Source: a bacterium (GTDB lineage Bacteria; Krumholzibacteriota; Krumholzibacteriia; LZORAL124-64-63). Taken from it: 64,000 nucleotides of DNA. Location: positions 372,001-436,000 of the forward strand of contig JADJCK010000004.1 in assembly GCA_016703265.1 (NCBI GenBank). The letters run 5' to 3'. Below are positions 7,687 to 18,803 of this stretch, one piece after another. The translations under genes were made by a program, and so were the position numbers. Each line of letters begins with the position of its first letter. The first letter of the stretch is position 1. The notes under the pieces are model-generated. The model did no database searches and had not been told where the DNA came from. It was given only the letters and a program-made list of their open reading frames with translations.

Positions 7687-10293
7687 ATGGATGCTGCGCG
7701 CTACCAGCGGGTGAAGGCGGCGCTGGTCGGGGCGCTCGAGCGCCACGGAGCCGAACGCGCGGCCTGGCTGGACGAAGTGTGCGGTGGCGATGCGGCGCTG
7801 CGCGCCGAGGTCGAGGACCTGCTCACGCGCGACCGCTCGGCGCCCGGACTCATCGATCGCGGCCTGCCTGATGCGGCCGCTGCCGTGCAGGCGCTTGCGG
7901 CCGAAGCGGCGCCGCCGACGCCGCCGCCCGCGAACATCGGCCCCTACCGCATCACCGGCGTGCTGGGCGAAGGCGGCATGGGCACCGTCTATCGCGGCGA
8001 GCAGGACGTGCCGATCAGGCGCGAGGTCGCGGTCAAGGTGCTGCGTCGCGGGCTGGATACCGGGCGCATCCTCGAGCGCTTCGCCTGGGAGCGACGCACG
8101 CTCGAGCGCATGGATCATCCGCACATCGCGCGCATTCTCGATGCCGGCACGGCCGCCGACGGCAGGCCGTACGTGGTGCTCGAGCTGATTGTCGGCGAGC
8201 CCGTCACGCGTTGGTGCGAGTCGCATGCGCTGCCCACACCGGCGCGCATCGACCTGATGGTCGCGGTTTGCCGCGCCGTGCAGCACGCGCACGATCGCGG
8301 CGTGCTCCATCGCGACCTGAAGCCGGGCAACGTGATGGTGCGCGAGATCGACGGGCGCCCGGTGCCGTGCGTGATCGACTTCGGCATCGCGAAGGCCCTG
8401 GACCCGACCGACGGCATGCTGACCATGACCGGCCTGCCGATCGGCACGCCGGCGTACATGAGCCCCGAACAGCGGGCGGGCGATACCGCGCGCATCGATG
8501 TGCGCAGCGATGTCTATGCGCTGGGCGTGATCCTCTACGAACTGCTCGCCGGCGCGCGACCGTTCGCCGACGCTGCAGCGACCGGCGATGTACCGCCGCC
8601 ACCGAGCCGCCGCCTCCGTTCCGATACGACCGGAGCGCGCGCGATACGCGCCCTGCGCGGCGACCTCGACCATATCTGCCTGATGGCCATCCGGCACGAA
8701 CCGGAGCGGCGCTACGCCTCGGCCGGCGCGCTGGCCGACGACCTCGAACGGTATCGCCAGGGCCGCCCCGTGCAGGCCAGCGGCGATGCGTGGAGCTATC
8801 GCCTGCGCAAGGCGGCGCGCCGGCACCCGGTGGCGACCGCGGCGGCGGTGGCGGTCACCGTGTTTGCGCTGAGCGGCGCGGGCTTCCTCGTCTGGCACAG
8901 CGACCGCCTGGAGCACGAGCGCGCGCGCGCGCTGGCGGCCGAGGAACAGGCGCTGCGGCAGGAGCGCACCGCGCGCGGCACGGCCGAGTTCCTGGAGAAC
9001 CTGCTGACGGACATTGACCCCGAGCAGGGCGCAGGCGCCGAGGTCACTGCCCGCGCACTGCTGGAGCGCGGCGCCGAAAAGCTGGAGAAGGAATTGTCCG
9101 ACCAGCCGCTGCTGCGAGCGCGGCTGCTGCGCATCATCGGCCAGTCGCGACACAGTCTGGCCGAGCACGAACCGTCGCTGGCGCTGGTCGACCGTGCGCT
9201 GGTCGCGGCGGCGCAGGAGCCGGACACCGCGGCCGCCATGGCCGAGCAGGCCGAACTGCACGAACTGCGCTCGACCGTGCTCTACGACATGGGCCGGTAT
9301 GCGGAGTCGGAGGCGGCCGACTATGTGGCGCTCGACCTGTATCGGCGCCTGCACGGCGAGGGCAGCCGCGAGCAGGTCGTCGTCATGGCCGACCTGGCGA
9401 TGGCGATGCAGGCGCAGTCGCGCGTGGACGAGGCGGTGGACGTGTTGCGCGAGTCCATACGCATCGGCCTGCTGCTGGGCGAGCCGGCCGCGCAGGATGT
9501 GGCCTGGTCGCGCAACAACCTGGGCTACCTGCTCTACCAGAAGGGTGCCTGGGCCGAGGCGGTCGAAGTGTTGAACCTGGCGCTGGACGCGCAGCGCCGC
9601 CTGATCCCGGACGACAACATCGAGCTGGCCGGCTCGCTGAACAACCTGGGCGGGATGTACGTCGAGCTGGAGCGGTTCGACCAGGCAGAGAGGCTGCTGA
9701 CCGAAGCCCTGGACATGTACCGGCGCATCTACGACGGGCGGCACCCTGCCGTCGCGCGGGGGATGATCAGCCTGGGTGGCGTGGCGCTGCGGCAGGGCGA
9801 TGTTGAACGCGGCGCGAAGTTGATCGAGCCGGGTGTGGCCCTGGCCCTGGAGCTGCTGGCGCCCGACCATCCGCACGCGACGGCCGCACAGCTGGTGCTG
9901 GCGCGACTGCGGCGCGACCAGGGGCGCGCCGCCGAGGCCGAGAGGCTGTTCCGCCAGGTCGTGGCGACGCGCGAGCGCGTCTTGGGTCCCGACCACCGGC
10001 GCACGCGCGATTCCCGCGGCAGCCTGGCCGAGTTCCTGCTGCACGAACGCCGGTGGGCCGAGGCGCGCGCGCTGCTGCGCGACCTGCTGTCGGCCGAGGA
10101 GGCGCGGCTGCCGGCCGACCACCCTGGCCTGAACGAGCTGCGCACGCGCCTGGCCGAAGCCGAACTGCGCCTGGACGGAGCCAATGAGGCGCGTGCGCTG
10201 CTGCAGGCGGCGCTGCCGAGGCTGGAGCAGGCGCTGGGACCGGAGCACTCGGCCACGCGGCGGGCGCGGGAGCTGCTGGCGGCGGCTGGGTAG
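7687..10293 (+). CDS. Ser/Thr protein kinase with membrane anchor and TPR repeats
   Basis: This 868-residue protein has a short N-terminal helical part, then a Hanks-type kinase domain from residue ~83: glycine loop GEGGMG, VAVKVLRRG, catalytic HRDLKPGNVM at ~208, DFG at ~231, and the activation segment GTPAYMSPEQ. A single transmembrane helix lies at about 380-403. The remaining ~450 residues are TPR-like repeats (SLNNLGGMYVELERFDQAERLLTEAL and similar), likely outside the membrane. The stop of the sigma-factor gene is two bases away, so the pair is one operon. By analogy with other ECF/PknB-TPR pairs the kinase would sense a signal and control the sigma factor; that is inference. Confidence 0.93.
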   Translation: MDAARYQRVKAALVGALERHGAERAAWLDEVCGGDAALRAEVEDLLTRDRSAPGLIDRGLPDAAAAVQALAAEAAPPTPPPANIGPYRITGVLGEGGMGTVYRGEQDVPIRREVAVKVLRRGLDTGRILERFAWERRTLERMDHPHIARILDAGTAADGRPYVVLELIVGEPVTRWCESHALPTPARIDLMVAVCRAVQHAHDRGVLHRDLKPGNVMVREIDGRPVPCVIDFGIAKALDPTDGMLTMTGLPIGTPAYMSPEQRAGDTARIDVRSDVYALGVILYELLAGARPFADAAATGDVPPPPSRRLRSDTTGARAIRALRGDLDHICLMAIRHEPERRYASAGALADDLERYRQGRPVQASGDAWSYRLRKAARRHPVATAAAVAVTVFALSGAGFLVWHSDRLEHERARALAAEEQALRQERTARGTAEFLENLLTDIDPEQGAGAEVTARALLERGAEKLEKELSDQPLLRARLLRIIGQSRHSLAEHEPSLALVDRALVAAAQEPDTAAAMAEQAELHELRSTVLYDMGRYAESEAADYVALDLYRRLHGEGSREQVVVMADLAMAMQAQSRVDEAVDVLRESIRIGLLLGEPAAQDVAWSRNNLGYLLYQKGAWAEAVEVLNLALDAQRRLIPDDNIELAGSLNNLGGMYVELERFDQAERLLTEALDMYRRIYDGRHPAVARGMISLGGVALRQGDVERGAKLIEPGVALALELLAPDHPHATAAQLVLARLRRDQGRAAEAERLFRQVVATRERVLGPDHRRTRDSRGSLAEFLLHERRWAEARALLRDLLSAEEARLPADHPGLNELRTRLAEAELRLDGANEARALLQAALPRLEQALGPEHSATRRARELLAAAG

Positions 10294-10310
10294 CACAGCC
10301 CCCGGACAAG

Positions 10311-10344
10311 CGGCGGGCGGGCCGCCTTCGACCCGCCCGCGCCG
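10311..10344. terminator. hairpin between convergent genes
   Basis: The stem CGGGCGGG (10314-10321) / CCCGCCCG (10332-10339) lies between the kinase gene and the convergent cytolysin-like gene. It is a plausible bidirectional terminator, but it lacks a strong U-tract. Confidence 0.5.
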
Positions 10345-10362
10345 TTCCCCGCTGTTGTCCCC

Positions 10363-12174
10363 CTACAGCGAGTACTTCGCCAGCAACTGCTCCACCAGCC
10401 AGTCGCGCTGCGCGTCGTTGATTGCCTCGCCGTAGGCCTTGATCTCCGCGATCTCGACCAGCGAGCCCGTGCTGCTGCCCAGGCGCGCCCCCACGAACTC
10501 CAGCAGGTCGTCCGTGAATGCGGGAGCCTCCGCCACCGGGTTGGCGGCGCCGCCCAGCCACACCTTCATGCCCTCGGTGGCGCTGAACCGGAACGTGTAG
10601 ACCTGGAATCCGGTCAGCGGCAACGCCACCGGTGCATCCAGACGCGGCCCCAGATGACCGATCGAAACCTGCGACGGGTTGCGGAAGCCGACTTCCAGGC
10701 TCGTGCGCGCGTTCACGCCGCCGCCGAACACGAAGTTCGTCGGGTAGCTCATGGTCGCGCTGACCGTGCGGGCCACGGCGATGACGGTGTAGTCGCTGTG
10801 CGTGAAGTCGAGCCCGGGGAACGACAGCGCGTTGCCGAAGGCACCGGTGGCGCCGCCGAAACGCACCACCGGCAGGCCGTTGATGGCGTTCGTCCGGTAC
10901 AGGCCGGCGCTGGTGATCCCGCCGCCGGGCGGCGTGGCGTCGCGCGTGGCGTCGGCGAAGGCGTTGGCCCACTTCGTGACGCGATTGGAGCCGTCGCGCG
11001 TGACACCCTGGTCGCCGCGGTACCAGAACAGCGGGTTGGCGAACGACTCGCCCACCGGCACGCAGGTGGTCACGTCGTACTCGGTGGCCACCGCCACGCT
11101 GACGATGCGGTCGCGATGTGCCACGCTGCGCACCACGTACGACAGCGGCATGCCGGTGTCGATCTGCCCACCCTGCGCCAGGTAGTTCTTGAGCGTCGTG
11201 AAGTCGGTCGTGATGGCGCCGAGCGCGGCCGAGGCCTCGCCACCCAGCGCGTAGGCCGAGATCTTCACGTTCTCAAGGTCCTTCACGTAGGTGGTGTTCA
11301 CGCCGATGGTGCCGCCGGCGGCCGCCGTGCGGAACGAGGCGTCGACCGAGGCCTCGATCTCGGTACGCGTCGCCGTCGACTCGACCAGCAGGTAGAAGAT
11401 GCGTCCGTAGGTGACCGACGAGATGAACGCCGGCGGGTTGCCCGGGCCCACGAACGGGTCCAGTTCCGCCGGCGTCACGTCGGCGGCGAAGAACTGCTCC
11501 ACGGCCGTGGGGATCTCGAAGGCCATCGTGAAATAGCTCTGCACCAGCTTGACCAGGAAGCGGTTGTACTGCCGGTCGCGATGGAAGGCCAGCGAGGCAG
11601 CCACGTCGCCGAACAGGTTGCCGGCGCTGACATCAAGGGCCAGCGAGAACTCCTCGTCGGTGCGCACCTCCTCCATCGTGAAGGTGAACCGCGCCGGGAT
11701 GGTGTTCGAGGCCGTGGCGATGATGTCGTTCTGCGCCTGCAGGATGCTGCCGAGGGCGACTACGGGGATGTCGCGCGCCACCGCCGGCGATCCGTTGAGG
11801 ATGGTCATCACCACGCGGCCGCCGCCGCGGCGTACGGGAATCGGGTCCGGTGTGGCCCGCCCGAGCGTGCTGCCCTGAAGCAGGTTGCCCGGGAAGATGA
11901 TGTCGGCGTTGGGGTCGAACTGCGGGAACGAGCCCGGCGCCTCGACCACGTTGTAGCGCGTGGTCGTGCAGAAGAAGTCCTCGTTGCCGACCGTCTGGAG
12001 AACAGTGTTCTCGGAAACGATCTCGTTCTGTGGTGCGACGGTCTCGAACTCGCCGCCGGTCGCGATGACGGCGTCGAAGCCCGTGGCGTCAGGTGAGGCG
12101 GAGTCGCCGCCGCAGGCGATGCAGCCGACCACCAGGGCCAGCACCGTCGCCATCGTCAGGATGCGCTTGATCAT
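10363..12174 (-). CDS. thiol-activated-cytolysin-like lipoprotein with LamG/ConA-like C-terminus
   Basis: This 603-residue protein begins at ATG 12174 (GGAGGA seven bases upstream). The signal peptide has a lipobox VVGC with Cys18. Residues ~60-390 align by eye with domains 1-3 of cholesterol-dependent cytolysins: a strand like VSSVAYGR-x-x-YLKLE (here ISSVTYGRIFYLLVESTAT), an acidic/alanine helix, VKISAYALGGEASAA matching the family's VLGG motif, and PLSYVVRSVAHRDRIVSVAVATEYD. The Trp-rich membrane-binding domain 4 and its undecapeptide are absent. From ~410 there is instead a LamG_3/ConA-like lectin domain (WYRGDQGVT ... NAINGLPVVRFGG ... EIAEIKAYGEAI). It could be a pore-forming toxin, or a CDC-like protein whose target recognition has been exchanged. 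It is co-transcribed with the Gly-rich lipoprotein upstream. Confidence 0.82.
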   Translation of the reverse strand: MIKRILTMATVLALVVGCIACGGDSASPDATGFDAVIATGGEFETVAPQNEIVSENTVLQTVGNEDFFCTTTRYNVVEAPGSFPQFDPNADIIFPGNLLQGSTLGRATPDPIPVRRGGGRVVMTILNGSPAVARDIPVVALGSILQAQNDIIATASNTIPARFTFTMEEVRTDEEFSLALDVSAGNLFGDVAASLAFHRDRQYNRFLVKLVQSYFTMAFEIPTAVEQFFAADVTPAELDPFVGPGNPPAFISSVTYGRIFYLLVESTATRTEIEASVDASFRTAAAGGTIGVNTTYVKDLENVKISAYALGGEASAALGAITTDFTTLKNYLAQGGQIDTGMPLSYVVRSVAHRDRIVSVAVATEYDVTTCVPVGESFANPLFWYRGDQGVTRDGSNRVTKWANAFADATRDATPPGGGITSAGLYRTNAINGLPVVRFGGATGAFGNALSFPGLDFTHSDYTVIAVARTVSATMSYPTNFVFGGGVNARTSLEVGFRNPSQVSIGHLGPRLDAPVALPLTGFQVYTFRFSATEGMKVWLGGAANPVAEAPAFTDDLLEFVGARLGSSTGSLVEIAEIKAYGEAINDAQRDWLVEQLLAKYSL

Positions 12175-12203
12175 GCCGTTTCCTCCTTCAGGTGACGGGG
12201 TGT

Positions 12204-14231
12204 TCACAGGGTCGGTTCCGCGGTGTCGACCACGACCTTGACCTCGGCGGCGATGCCGCCGGCACCGTTGTTGCCGTTGCTGTCGGGCCGGATGCCGCCC
12301 TGTCCGGGCTGGCCCAGGGCGATGGTGGTGTCGAGCGAGAGGTTGACCGTGCTCGACGACGACTGCAGCACGCCGAGGCTCGGTCCACCGCCGCCGCCGC
12401 CGCCATAGCCGCCCTTGCCACCGGTGCCGCCCTTGCCGCCGTCGCCGCCGCCGCCGACGTCGACCAGGCCGTTGTAGCCGTCGCCGCCGCTGCCACCGTT
12501 GCCGCCGCCGCCACCGTTGCCGCCCACGCCGCCGTAACCGCCGTTGCCGCCGTCGCCGGCCTGCAGTTCGCAGTCGATGATCTCGACCGCACTGTTCCGG
12601 CTGATCAGGACCGCGATCGAGGCGCCGCCGCCATAGCCGCCCAGGCCGCCCCTGCCGCCGACGCCGCCGCCGCCGCCGCCACCACCACCGCCGCCACAGG
12701 CGCTGATCGCGTTGCCGCCGCCGCCACCGCCACCGCCACCGCCGCCGCCCGGCGCACCGGTCGCGCCGGTATCACCGCGATTGCCGGCGTTGGCATAGGA
12801 GGCGGCCGTGAGCAGGCCGAAATCGATGCCGCCCGCGCCGTGGCCGCCCGGTCCTCCCGGTCCGCCGTCGGTGCCGCGGGAACCGGTGTTGTAGGTGCCG
12901 CCACCGCCGCCGCCGCCGCCGGCCGGTCCGTCACCGCCGCTGCCGTCGGCGCCGCCGTAGAAGCCGCCATTGCCGCCCCTGCCGCCGGCCCGGTCCGTGC
13001 CGCCGTTGGCGCCGCTGCCGCCCGCGCGCGCGGGGATGCAGCCGCCCTCGTCATCGCCCCCACTGCCGGTGTTGCCCGGGCCGCCGACCGTGCCGCCCGT
13101 GCCGTTGCTGCCGTTGCCGCCGCGGCCGGCGCTGATGCGGTTGTGGCTGAGCACGATGCCGGTCGCATTGTCCAGCCGCACGCCGATCGAGCTGGCGTTC
13201 GGCGCGGCGTCGGTCGCTGCGATCTCGAAGCCGTCGACGGTTACGTCGCTGACCTGGTTGCCGGACAACGGCAGGTCACTGCCCGTGATCAGGCTCACAT
13301 GCACCGCCGGATCGCGCAGCCACGTGGCTGCGTCGTAGCCGCCGTGCAGGTCGACACCGTCGGCCAGCGTGAACCGTCCGCTCCAGGTGCCGGCGGCCAC
13401 GTGCACCGTGCCGCCGCCGATCGCTGCAGCCGCGTCGATGGCCGCCTGCAGGTTGTTCGTGGGATTGCCGATGCGGCCCGAGTCCGAAGCACCGCCGTCG
13501 GCAGTCACGAAGAACGCACCGGTGGCATTATCGGTCACGACGACTGCGACCGTGTCCGGCGCGCTGGGCGAGCCGTTCTCGCTGACGACCAGCTCGAACA
13601 ACAGCGTCGTGTTCTCGTCCGGCGCGACGAACGACGGCAGCACACCGGTCAGGTTGCCGACGTACGCACCTTCGACCTGCGACCAGGCGTAGGTCAGCGG
13701 GCCGCCGCCGAGCGGGGCGCTGCCGCGTCCGTCGAGTGTGGTTGGCGCACCCCGCGTGGCGACCACGTCGCCGCCCGCATTGGCTACTGGCTGGCCGGCG
13801 GTGCGGAAGCCGCCGTTCCATCCGCTCACCAGGTTGTTGCCGGCCAGGTCGCGCACGCCCACGCTGACCTGCACCACGACATCCGCGTCGGCCGGGAGCA
13901 ATCCCGTGGGCGTGAACGTCGCCGTGCTGCCCGAGGCGCTGACCGAACCCGAGACACCCAGCACCGAGATGGTGGCGGGCGTGGCGCTGTCCGGGTCGAT
14001 GGGTTCGGAGAATGTGACCACGATGGCCGCGCTCACCGGGACGCCGGTTTCCTGGTCGGCCGGGGCCACGGTGAGAACCGACGGCGGGGTCGTGTCCGGC
14101 TGGGTGCCGCCGCCGTTGGCGTTCTTGCCGCCGCAGCCGGCGGCCAGTAATGGGAGTGCTGCCGCTAGAAGGACCGCCGCCGCCATCGATCGTCTGTTCA
14201 AGCTGTTGTCAAAACGAAAGTTACAAAACAT
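12204..14231 (-). CDS. glycine-rich surface lipoprotein (Big_5, PKD-like, beta-helix)
   Basis: This 675-residue protein starts at ATG 14231 with AGGGAG upstream. It has a lipoprotein signal with lipobox LAAGC (Cys33). A Big_5/SbsA-like Ig domain follows (about 45-135: TPPSVLTVAPADQETGVPV ... VTFSEPID), then a PKD-like segment (PVANAGGDVVATRGAPTTLDG). Next is a parallel beta-helix start (LQAAIDAAAAIGGGTVHVAAGTW). From ~395 to ~640 there are long Gly-Gly-x runs broken by short beta-helix rungs. Such repeats make extended extracellular structures. The stop lies 29 nt from the start of the cytolysin-like gene, so the two form one operon. It may be the surface partner or scaffold of the cytolysin; that is inference. 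Confidence 0.8.
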   Translation of the reverse strand: MFCNFRFDNSLNRRSMAAAVLLAAALPLLAAGCGGKNANGGGTQPDTTPPSVLTVAPADQETGVPVSAAIVVTFSEPIDPDSATPATISVLGVSGSVSASGSTATFTPTGLLPADADVVVQVSVGVRDLAGNNLVSGWNGGFRTAGQPVANAGGDVVATRGAPTTLDGRGSAPLGGGPLTYAWSQVEGAYVGNLTGVLPSFVAPDENTTLLFELVVSENGSPSAPDTVAVVVTDNATGAFFVTADGGASDSGRIGNPTNNLQAAIDAAAAIGGGTVHVAAGTWSGRFTLADGVDLHGGYDAATWLRDPAVHVSLITGSDLPLSGNQVSDVTVDGFEIAATDAAPNASSIGVRLDNATGIVLSHNRISAGRGGNGSNGTGGTVGGPGNTGSGGDDEGGCIPARAGGSGANGGTDRAGGRGGNGGFYGGADGSGGDGPAGGGGGGGGTYNTGSRGTDGGPGGPGGHGAGGIDFGLLTAASYANAGNRGDTGATGAPGGGGGGGGGGGGNAISACGGGGGGGGGGGVGGRGGLGGYGGGASIAVLISRNSAVEIIDCELQAGDGGNGGYGGVGGNGGGGGNGGSGGDGYNGLVDVGGGGDGGKGGTGGKGGYGGGGGGGPSLGVLQSSSSTVNLSLDTTIALGQPGQGGIRPDSNGNNGAGGIAAEVKVVVDTAEPTL

Positions 14232-14347
14232 GAGAGGCTCCCTGGCCAGTGTCCGCGGTCCATCGCCCCACATACAGGACGAATTCCATCATCCATGACC
14301 AGATGCGGATTCAATGGCCGGAGCACGCAATGCTTTTGCGGGGTTTA

Positions 14348-14376
14348 TTGTGAAAATGCTTATCAATCGCTAAATA
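14348..14376 (+). promoter_or_regulatory. putative promoter for the propionyl-CoA synthetase gene
   Basis: TTGTGA (14348-14353) and TAAATA (14371-14376) are separated by 17 bp, in an AT-rich patch about 100 nt before the start codon. The same 245-bp gap must hold the promoter of the divergent lipoprotein operon. Confidence 0.5.
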
Positions 14377-14476
14377 TGAAAGAACCCCTTCAACAGGCGG
14401 GAATTCTCCTGTATGCTGCGCCGTCCCCCACGCGAAGGGGACCAGGCCCGAACGTCAGCTGCCGGAGGACCTCTGC

Positions 14477-16408
<1,932 letters not shown>

Positions 16409-16533
16409 GGAAACATGAGACCGGATTGACAGCGGACCTTTGGAAATGGTACTACCGAGGTCCGCAATATGCCGGACGACATGCACGACTGACCGCGACA
16501 GGTTCGAGCTTTACCCTGACCGTGGAGGCCGGA

Positions 16534-16785
16534 ATGAGCAAAGCCAAGGATTACTGGAAGGCGAACCTGAGGCTGGTGGCGATGTGCATCGCCATCTGGT
16601 TCGTGGTGTCGTTCGTGTTCGGCATCCTGCTTGCCGAGCAACTCAACTCCGTCCGCCTGGGCGGCTACAAGCTGGGCTTCTGGTTCGCCCAGCAGGGCTC
16701 CATGTACATCTTCGTGGCGTTGATCTTCTTCTACGCGCACCGCATGAACATCCTCGACCGCAAGTTCGGCGTGCGTGAGGACTGA
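16534..16785 (+). CDS. DUF4212 small subunit of sodium/substrate symporter
   Basis: This 83-residue protein starts at ATG 16534 after GGAGG. It has two transmembrane helices (NLRLVAMCIAIWFVVSFVFG and GSMYIFVALIFFYAH) joined by a loop with LGGYKLGFWFAQQGS, the hallmark of the DUF4212 family. Family members always accompany a VC_2705-type SSS symporter, as here, and are thought to be its small membrane subunit. Confidence 0.93.
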   Translation: MSKAKDYWKANLRLVAMCIAIWFVVSFVFGILLAEQLNSVRLGGYKLGFWFAQQGSMYIFVALIFFYAHRMNILDRKFGVRED

Positions 16786-16801
16786 CGCGAGCTGATCGTC
16801 G

Positions 16802-16822
16802 CCCGGCCGCGCCGCGGCCGGG
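16802..16822 (+). promoter_or_regulatory. intercistronic hairpin between symporter genes
   Basis: A perfect 9-bp stem, CCCGGCCGC / GCGGCCGGG, with a 3-nt loop lies between the DUF4212 and large-subunit genes. It could adjust relative expression or mRNA stability. No U-tract follows. Confidence 0.45.
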
Positions 16823-16854
16823 ACTGAGCGCCAGAAAGTAAAGGAGCCTGAGAC

Positions 16855-18627
16855 ATGGACCTGAAGACGACGACCTTCATCGTGGTCGGCCTCTCGTTCG
16901 CGGTGTACCTGTACATCGCGGCGCGCACGCGCGCCAAGTCGACCAAGGAATTCTACGTCGCCGGCGGCGGCGTGCATCCCATCCTCAACGGCATGGCCAC
17001 CGGCGCGGACTGGATGTCTGCCGCGTCGTTCATCTCGATGGCCGGCATCATCTCGTTCAGCGGTTTCGGCGCCTCGGCCTACCTGATGGGCTGGACGGGC
17101 GGCTACGTGCTGCTGGCGATGCTGCTGGCCCCGTACCTGCGCAAGTACGGCAAGTTCACGGTGCCGGAGTTCATCGGCGACCGCTTCTACTCCAAGACGG
17201 CGCGCGGCGTGGCCGTCCTCTGCCTGATCGTGGCCTCGCTGACCTACGTGATCGGCCAGATGAAGGGCGTGGGCGTCGCCTTCTCGCGCTTCCTGGAAGT
17301 GCCCTACAACACGGGTGTGTACGTGGGCATGGGCATCGTGTTCGTCTATGCGGTGCTCGGCGGCATGAAGGGCATCACTTACACGCAGATCGCCCAGTAC
17401 ATCGTGCTCATCTTCGCCTACACGGTGCCCGCCATCTTCATCTCCATGCAGCTGACCGGCAACCCGATCCCGCAGTTGGGGCTGGGCGGTTCGCTGGCGG
17501 ACGGCAGCGGCTACCTGCTCGACAAGCTCGACCTGATCTGCAAGGACCTGGGCTTTGCCCAGTACACGACACAACGCGGGTCACTCATCAACATGTTCCT
17601 GTTGACGATGACGCTGATGATCGGCACGGCGGGCCTGCCGCACGTGATCACGCGCTTCTTCACGGTGCCGAGGGTGCGCGACGCGCGTTCGTCGGCCGGC
17701 TGGGCGCTTGTCTTCATCGCCATCCTCTACACCACGGCCCCGGCCGTGGCGGCGATGGCGCGCATCAACCTGATGCACACCATCCAGACCGGTCCGGTGG
17801 GCGCCGCCGACGCCAACCTGGAGTACGCAAAGGCCCCGAGCTGGTTCAAGAACTGGGAAAAGACGGGTCTGCTGAAGTTCGACGACAAGAACAAGGACGG
17901 CCGCATCCAGTACTACGGCAAGGGCCTGGACGCCAAGGCCGCGGAGTTCGGCTGGCAGGGCAACGAGCTGGTCAAGGTCGACAACGACATCATGGTGCTG
18001 GCCAACCCCGAGATCGCCCGGCTGCCGAACTGGGTCATCGCCCTGGTGGCGGCCGGCGGCATCGCGGCGGCCCTCTCGACGGCGGCCGGCCTGCTGCTGG
18101 CCATGTCGTCGGCCGTGTCGCATGACCTGCTGAAGGGCATGTTCATGCCGAACATCACCGAGAAGAGCGAGCTGATGGCCGGACGCATCGCGATGGCCGG
18201 CGCCATCCTCGTGGCGGGGTTCCTGGGGCTGAATCCGCCTGGATTTGCCGCGCAGGTGGTGGCCCTGGCGTTCGGGTTGGCGGCCTCGTCCATCTTCCCG
18301 GCCATCATGATGGGCATCTTCAACAAGCGCATGAACAAGCAGGGCGCGATCGCCGGCATGCTGGTCGGCCTGGTCGCCACGCTGGTCTACATCTTCTGGT
18401 TCAAGGGCTGGTTCTTCATCAAGGGCACGAACATGGCGCCCGATGACGCGAAGCACTGGCTGTTCGGCATCTCGCCGGGCTCGTTCGGGGCCGTGGCGGC
18501 CTTGCTGAACTTCTTCGTGGCCTGGGTCGTGTCGAAGATGACGCCGCCGCCGCCCGACCACATCCAGCACCTGGTCGAGGACATCCGCGTGCCGCAGGGC
18601 GCGAAGGGGGCGATGGGCGGGCACTAG
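16855..18627 (+). CDS. sodium:solute symporter (VC_2705 subfamily, acetate/propionate-type)
   Basis: This 590-residue SSS-family membrane protein has about 13 hydrophobic segments. The start has STKEFYVAGGGVHPILNGMATGADWMSAASFISMAG, a signature of ActP-like symporters, and GTAGLPHVITRFFTVPR follows near residue 258. A hydrophilic insert near 330-370 (FDDKNKDGRIQYYGKG) is typical of the VC_2705 branch. It would co-transport Na+ and a short-chain carboxylate with the DUF4212 subunit and deliver it to PrpE. A strong terminator follows. Confidence 0.93.
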   Translation: MDLKTTTFIVVGLSFAVYLYIAARTRAKSTKEFYVAGGGVHPILNGMATGADWMSAASFISMAGIISFSGFGASAYLMGWTGGYVLLAMLLAPYLRKYGKFTVPEFIGDRFYSKTARGVAVLCLIVASLTYVIGQMKGVGVAFSRFLEVPYNTGVYVGMGIVFVYAVLGGMKGITYTQIAQYIVLIFAYTVPAIFISMQLTGNPIPQLGLGGSLADGSGYLLDKLDLICKDLGFAQYTTQRGSLINMFLLTMTLMIGTAGLPHVITRFFTVPRVRDARSSAGWALVFIAILYTTAPAVAAMARINLMHTIQTGPVGAADANLEYAKAPSWFKNWEKTGLLKFDDKNKDGRIQYYGKGLDAKAAEFGWQGNELVKVDNDIMVLANPEIARLPNWVIALVAAGGIAAALSTAAGLLLAMSSAVSHDLLKGMFMPNITEKSELMAGRIAMAGAILVAGFLGLNPPGFAAQVVALAFGLAASSIFPAIMMGIFNKRMNKQGAIAGMLVGLVATLVYIFWFKGWFFIKGTNMAPDDAKHWLFGISPGSFGAVAALLNFFVAWVVSKMTPPPPDHIQHLVEDIRVPQGAKGAMGGH

Positions 18628-18660
18628 GCCTGCTTGCGCTGACCCGTCGGGTTGAATGCG

Positions 18661-18696
18661 AACCGCCGGTCACTTTGTGGTGACCGGCGGTTCTTT
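18661..18696 (+). terminator. rho-independent terminator after symporter operon
   Basis: A 13-bp perfect stem, AACCGCCGGTCAC / GTGACCGGCGGTT (18661-18673 and 18680-18692), is followed by a short T-rich stretch. It closes the prpE-DUF4212-symporter operon. Confidence 0.8.
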
Positions 18697-18803
18697 CATG
18701 TCTTGTACGGAGATCTCTCTTCGCACTCTTTCTGCGCTGGTTGGTTGACCTATCAACCTGCGCACACCCCCTGCCGGGTTGTTGCGTCGTCGCGCCCATC
18801 AAC

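Noticed and set aside
7351..14150. Very long open frames antisense to the kinase gene and the glycine-rich gene
   Set aside because: They are low-complexity Arg/Ala/Gly/Val strings produced by GC-rich codon bias opposite well-supported genes. They have no recognisable domains or ribosome sites.
18733..18765. GGTTGA-CCTA-TCAACC hairpin as a terminator for the ClpX-like gene
   Set aside because: The stem is only six base pairs and no U-tract follows in the needed direction.
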